14,408 nucleotides of DNA, taken from positions 1,625 through 16,032 of the forward strand of contig MGSU01000070.1 in assembly GCA_001799195.1 (NCBI GenBank), read 5' to 3'. This DNA comes from Deltaproteobacteria bacterium RIFOXYA12_FULL_61_11. GTDB taxonomy: Bacteria; Bdellovibrionota_F; JAHFAK01; YA12-FULL-61-11. Below the pieces are notes generated by a model. It had not been told where the DNA came from, ran no database searches, and worked only from the letters and a program-made list of their open reading frames with translations. A program made the translations under genes and the position numbers. Every line of letters starts with the position of its first letter. Within the stretch, counting starts at the first letter, position 1. Positions 14,329 to 14,408 of this stretch are shown here, in pieces.

Positions 14329-14408
14329 TCAGTCGTCCCAGACATCCAGGTCGTCGACCTCCATGGTGATGCCCTGGTACGGGGTCGCAACATAGTGAAA
14401 CTTGCCGC
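14329..14408 (-). CDS. C-terminal end of an unidentified protein (partial)
   Basis: A minus-strand frame open from the window edge ends at TGA (14331-14329). Its last residues read GKFHYVATPYQGI followed by an acidic tail TMEVDDLDVWDD. It converges on xseB with a nine-base gap. Too little is visible to name a family; codon use and the lack of stops in this frame make it more likely than the other frames. Confidence 0.5.
   Translation of the reverse strand, partial: GKFHYVATPYQGITMEVDDLDVWDD

Overview
The window is a GC-rich, densely coded stretch of a bacterial chromosome. The genes point to a Gram-negative bacterium. They include a heat-shock sigma factor with the RpoH box, lipoproteins with a lipobox, a periplasmic DsbD-N-type protein, and HDOD and HisKA_2 signalling proteins. 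The mix recalls deltaproteobacterial or myxobacterial-type genomes, but that placement is inference because there is no rRNA or other phylogenetic marker here. I see no tRNA, insertion sequence, CRISPR array or phage gene. The window starts inside one minus-strand gene and ends inside another.

Region by region: (1) 1-495, the start of a minus-strand lipoprotein of unknown function. (2) 496-5063, a signalling island. A promoter with operator-like repeats (558-601) precedes a two-gene operon. Its genes encode a REC-PAS protein with a decayed kinase tail and a receiver-HDOD-receiver-like protein, joined by a one-base stop/start overlap. A PAS-HisKA_2 histidine kinase converges on the operon from the other side. 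(3) 5051-5372, a 322-base divergent intergenic region with an AT-rich island. (4) 5373-9986, an envelope cluster. It has two tandem lipoproteins that look paralogous (repeated beta domains plus a carboxypeptidase-regulatory-like domain), the second ending in a LamG/concanavalin-like domain. A secreted calcineurin-like phosphoesterase with its own extended -10 promoter follows. (5) 9993-12528, a minus-strand operon of a MYG1-family DHH protein, RdgB-type XTP/dITP pyrophosphatase and a GufA-type ZIP metal transporter. (6) 12636-14319, a plus-strand operon of a stand-alone DsbD-N-like periplasmic protein, rpoH and xseB. (7) 14329-14408, the C-terminal end of an unidentified minus-strand protein.

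The likely logic is this. The HisKA_2 kinase could phosphorylate the REC-PAS protein, whose receiver is intact. Its decayed kinase tail suggests a signal-relay or scaffold role, with output through the coupled HDOD protein. The lipoprotein/LamG/phosphoesterase genes look like a surface-exposed set. The MYG1/RdgB/ZIP operon combines nucleotide-pool cleaning with metal supply for metal-dependent enzymes. The last operon combines envelope thiol chemistry, heat-shock transcription and DNA repair.

I found no clear new defence or biosynthetic system. The most unusual items are the operator-like repeats at 558-601, the decayed kinase modules around two signalling genes, and the lipoprotein pair built from repeated beta domains.
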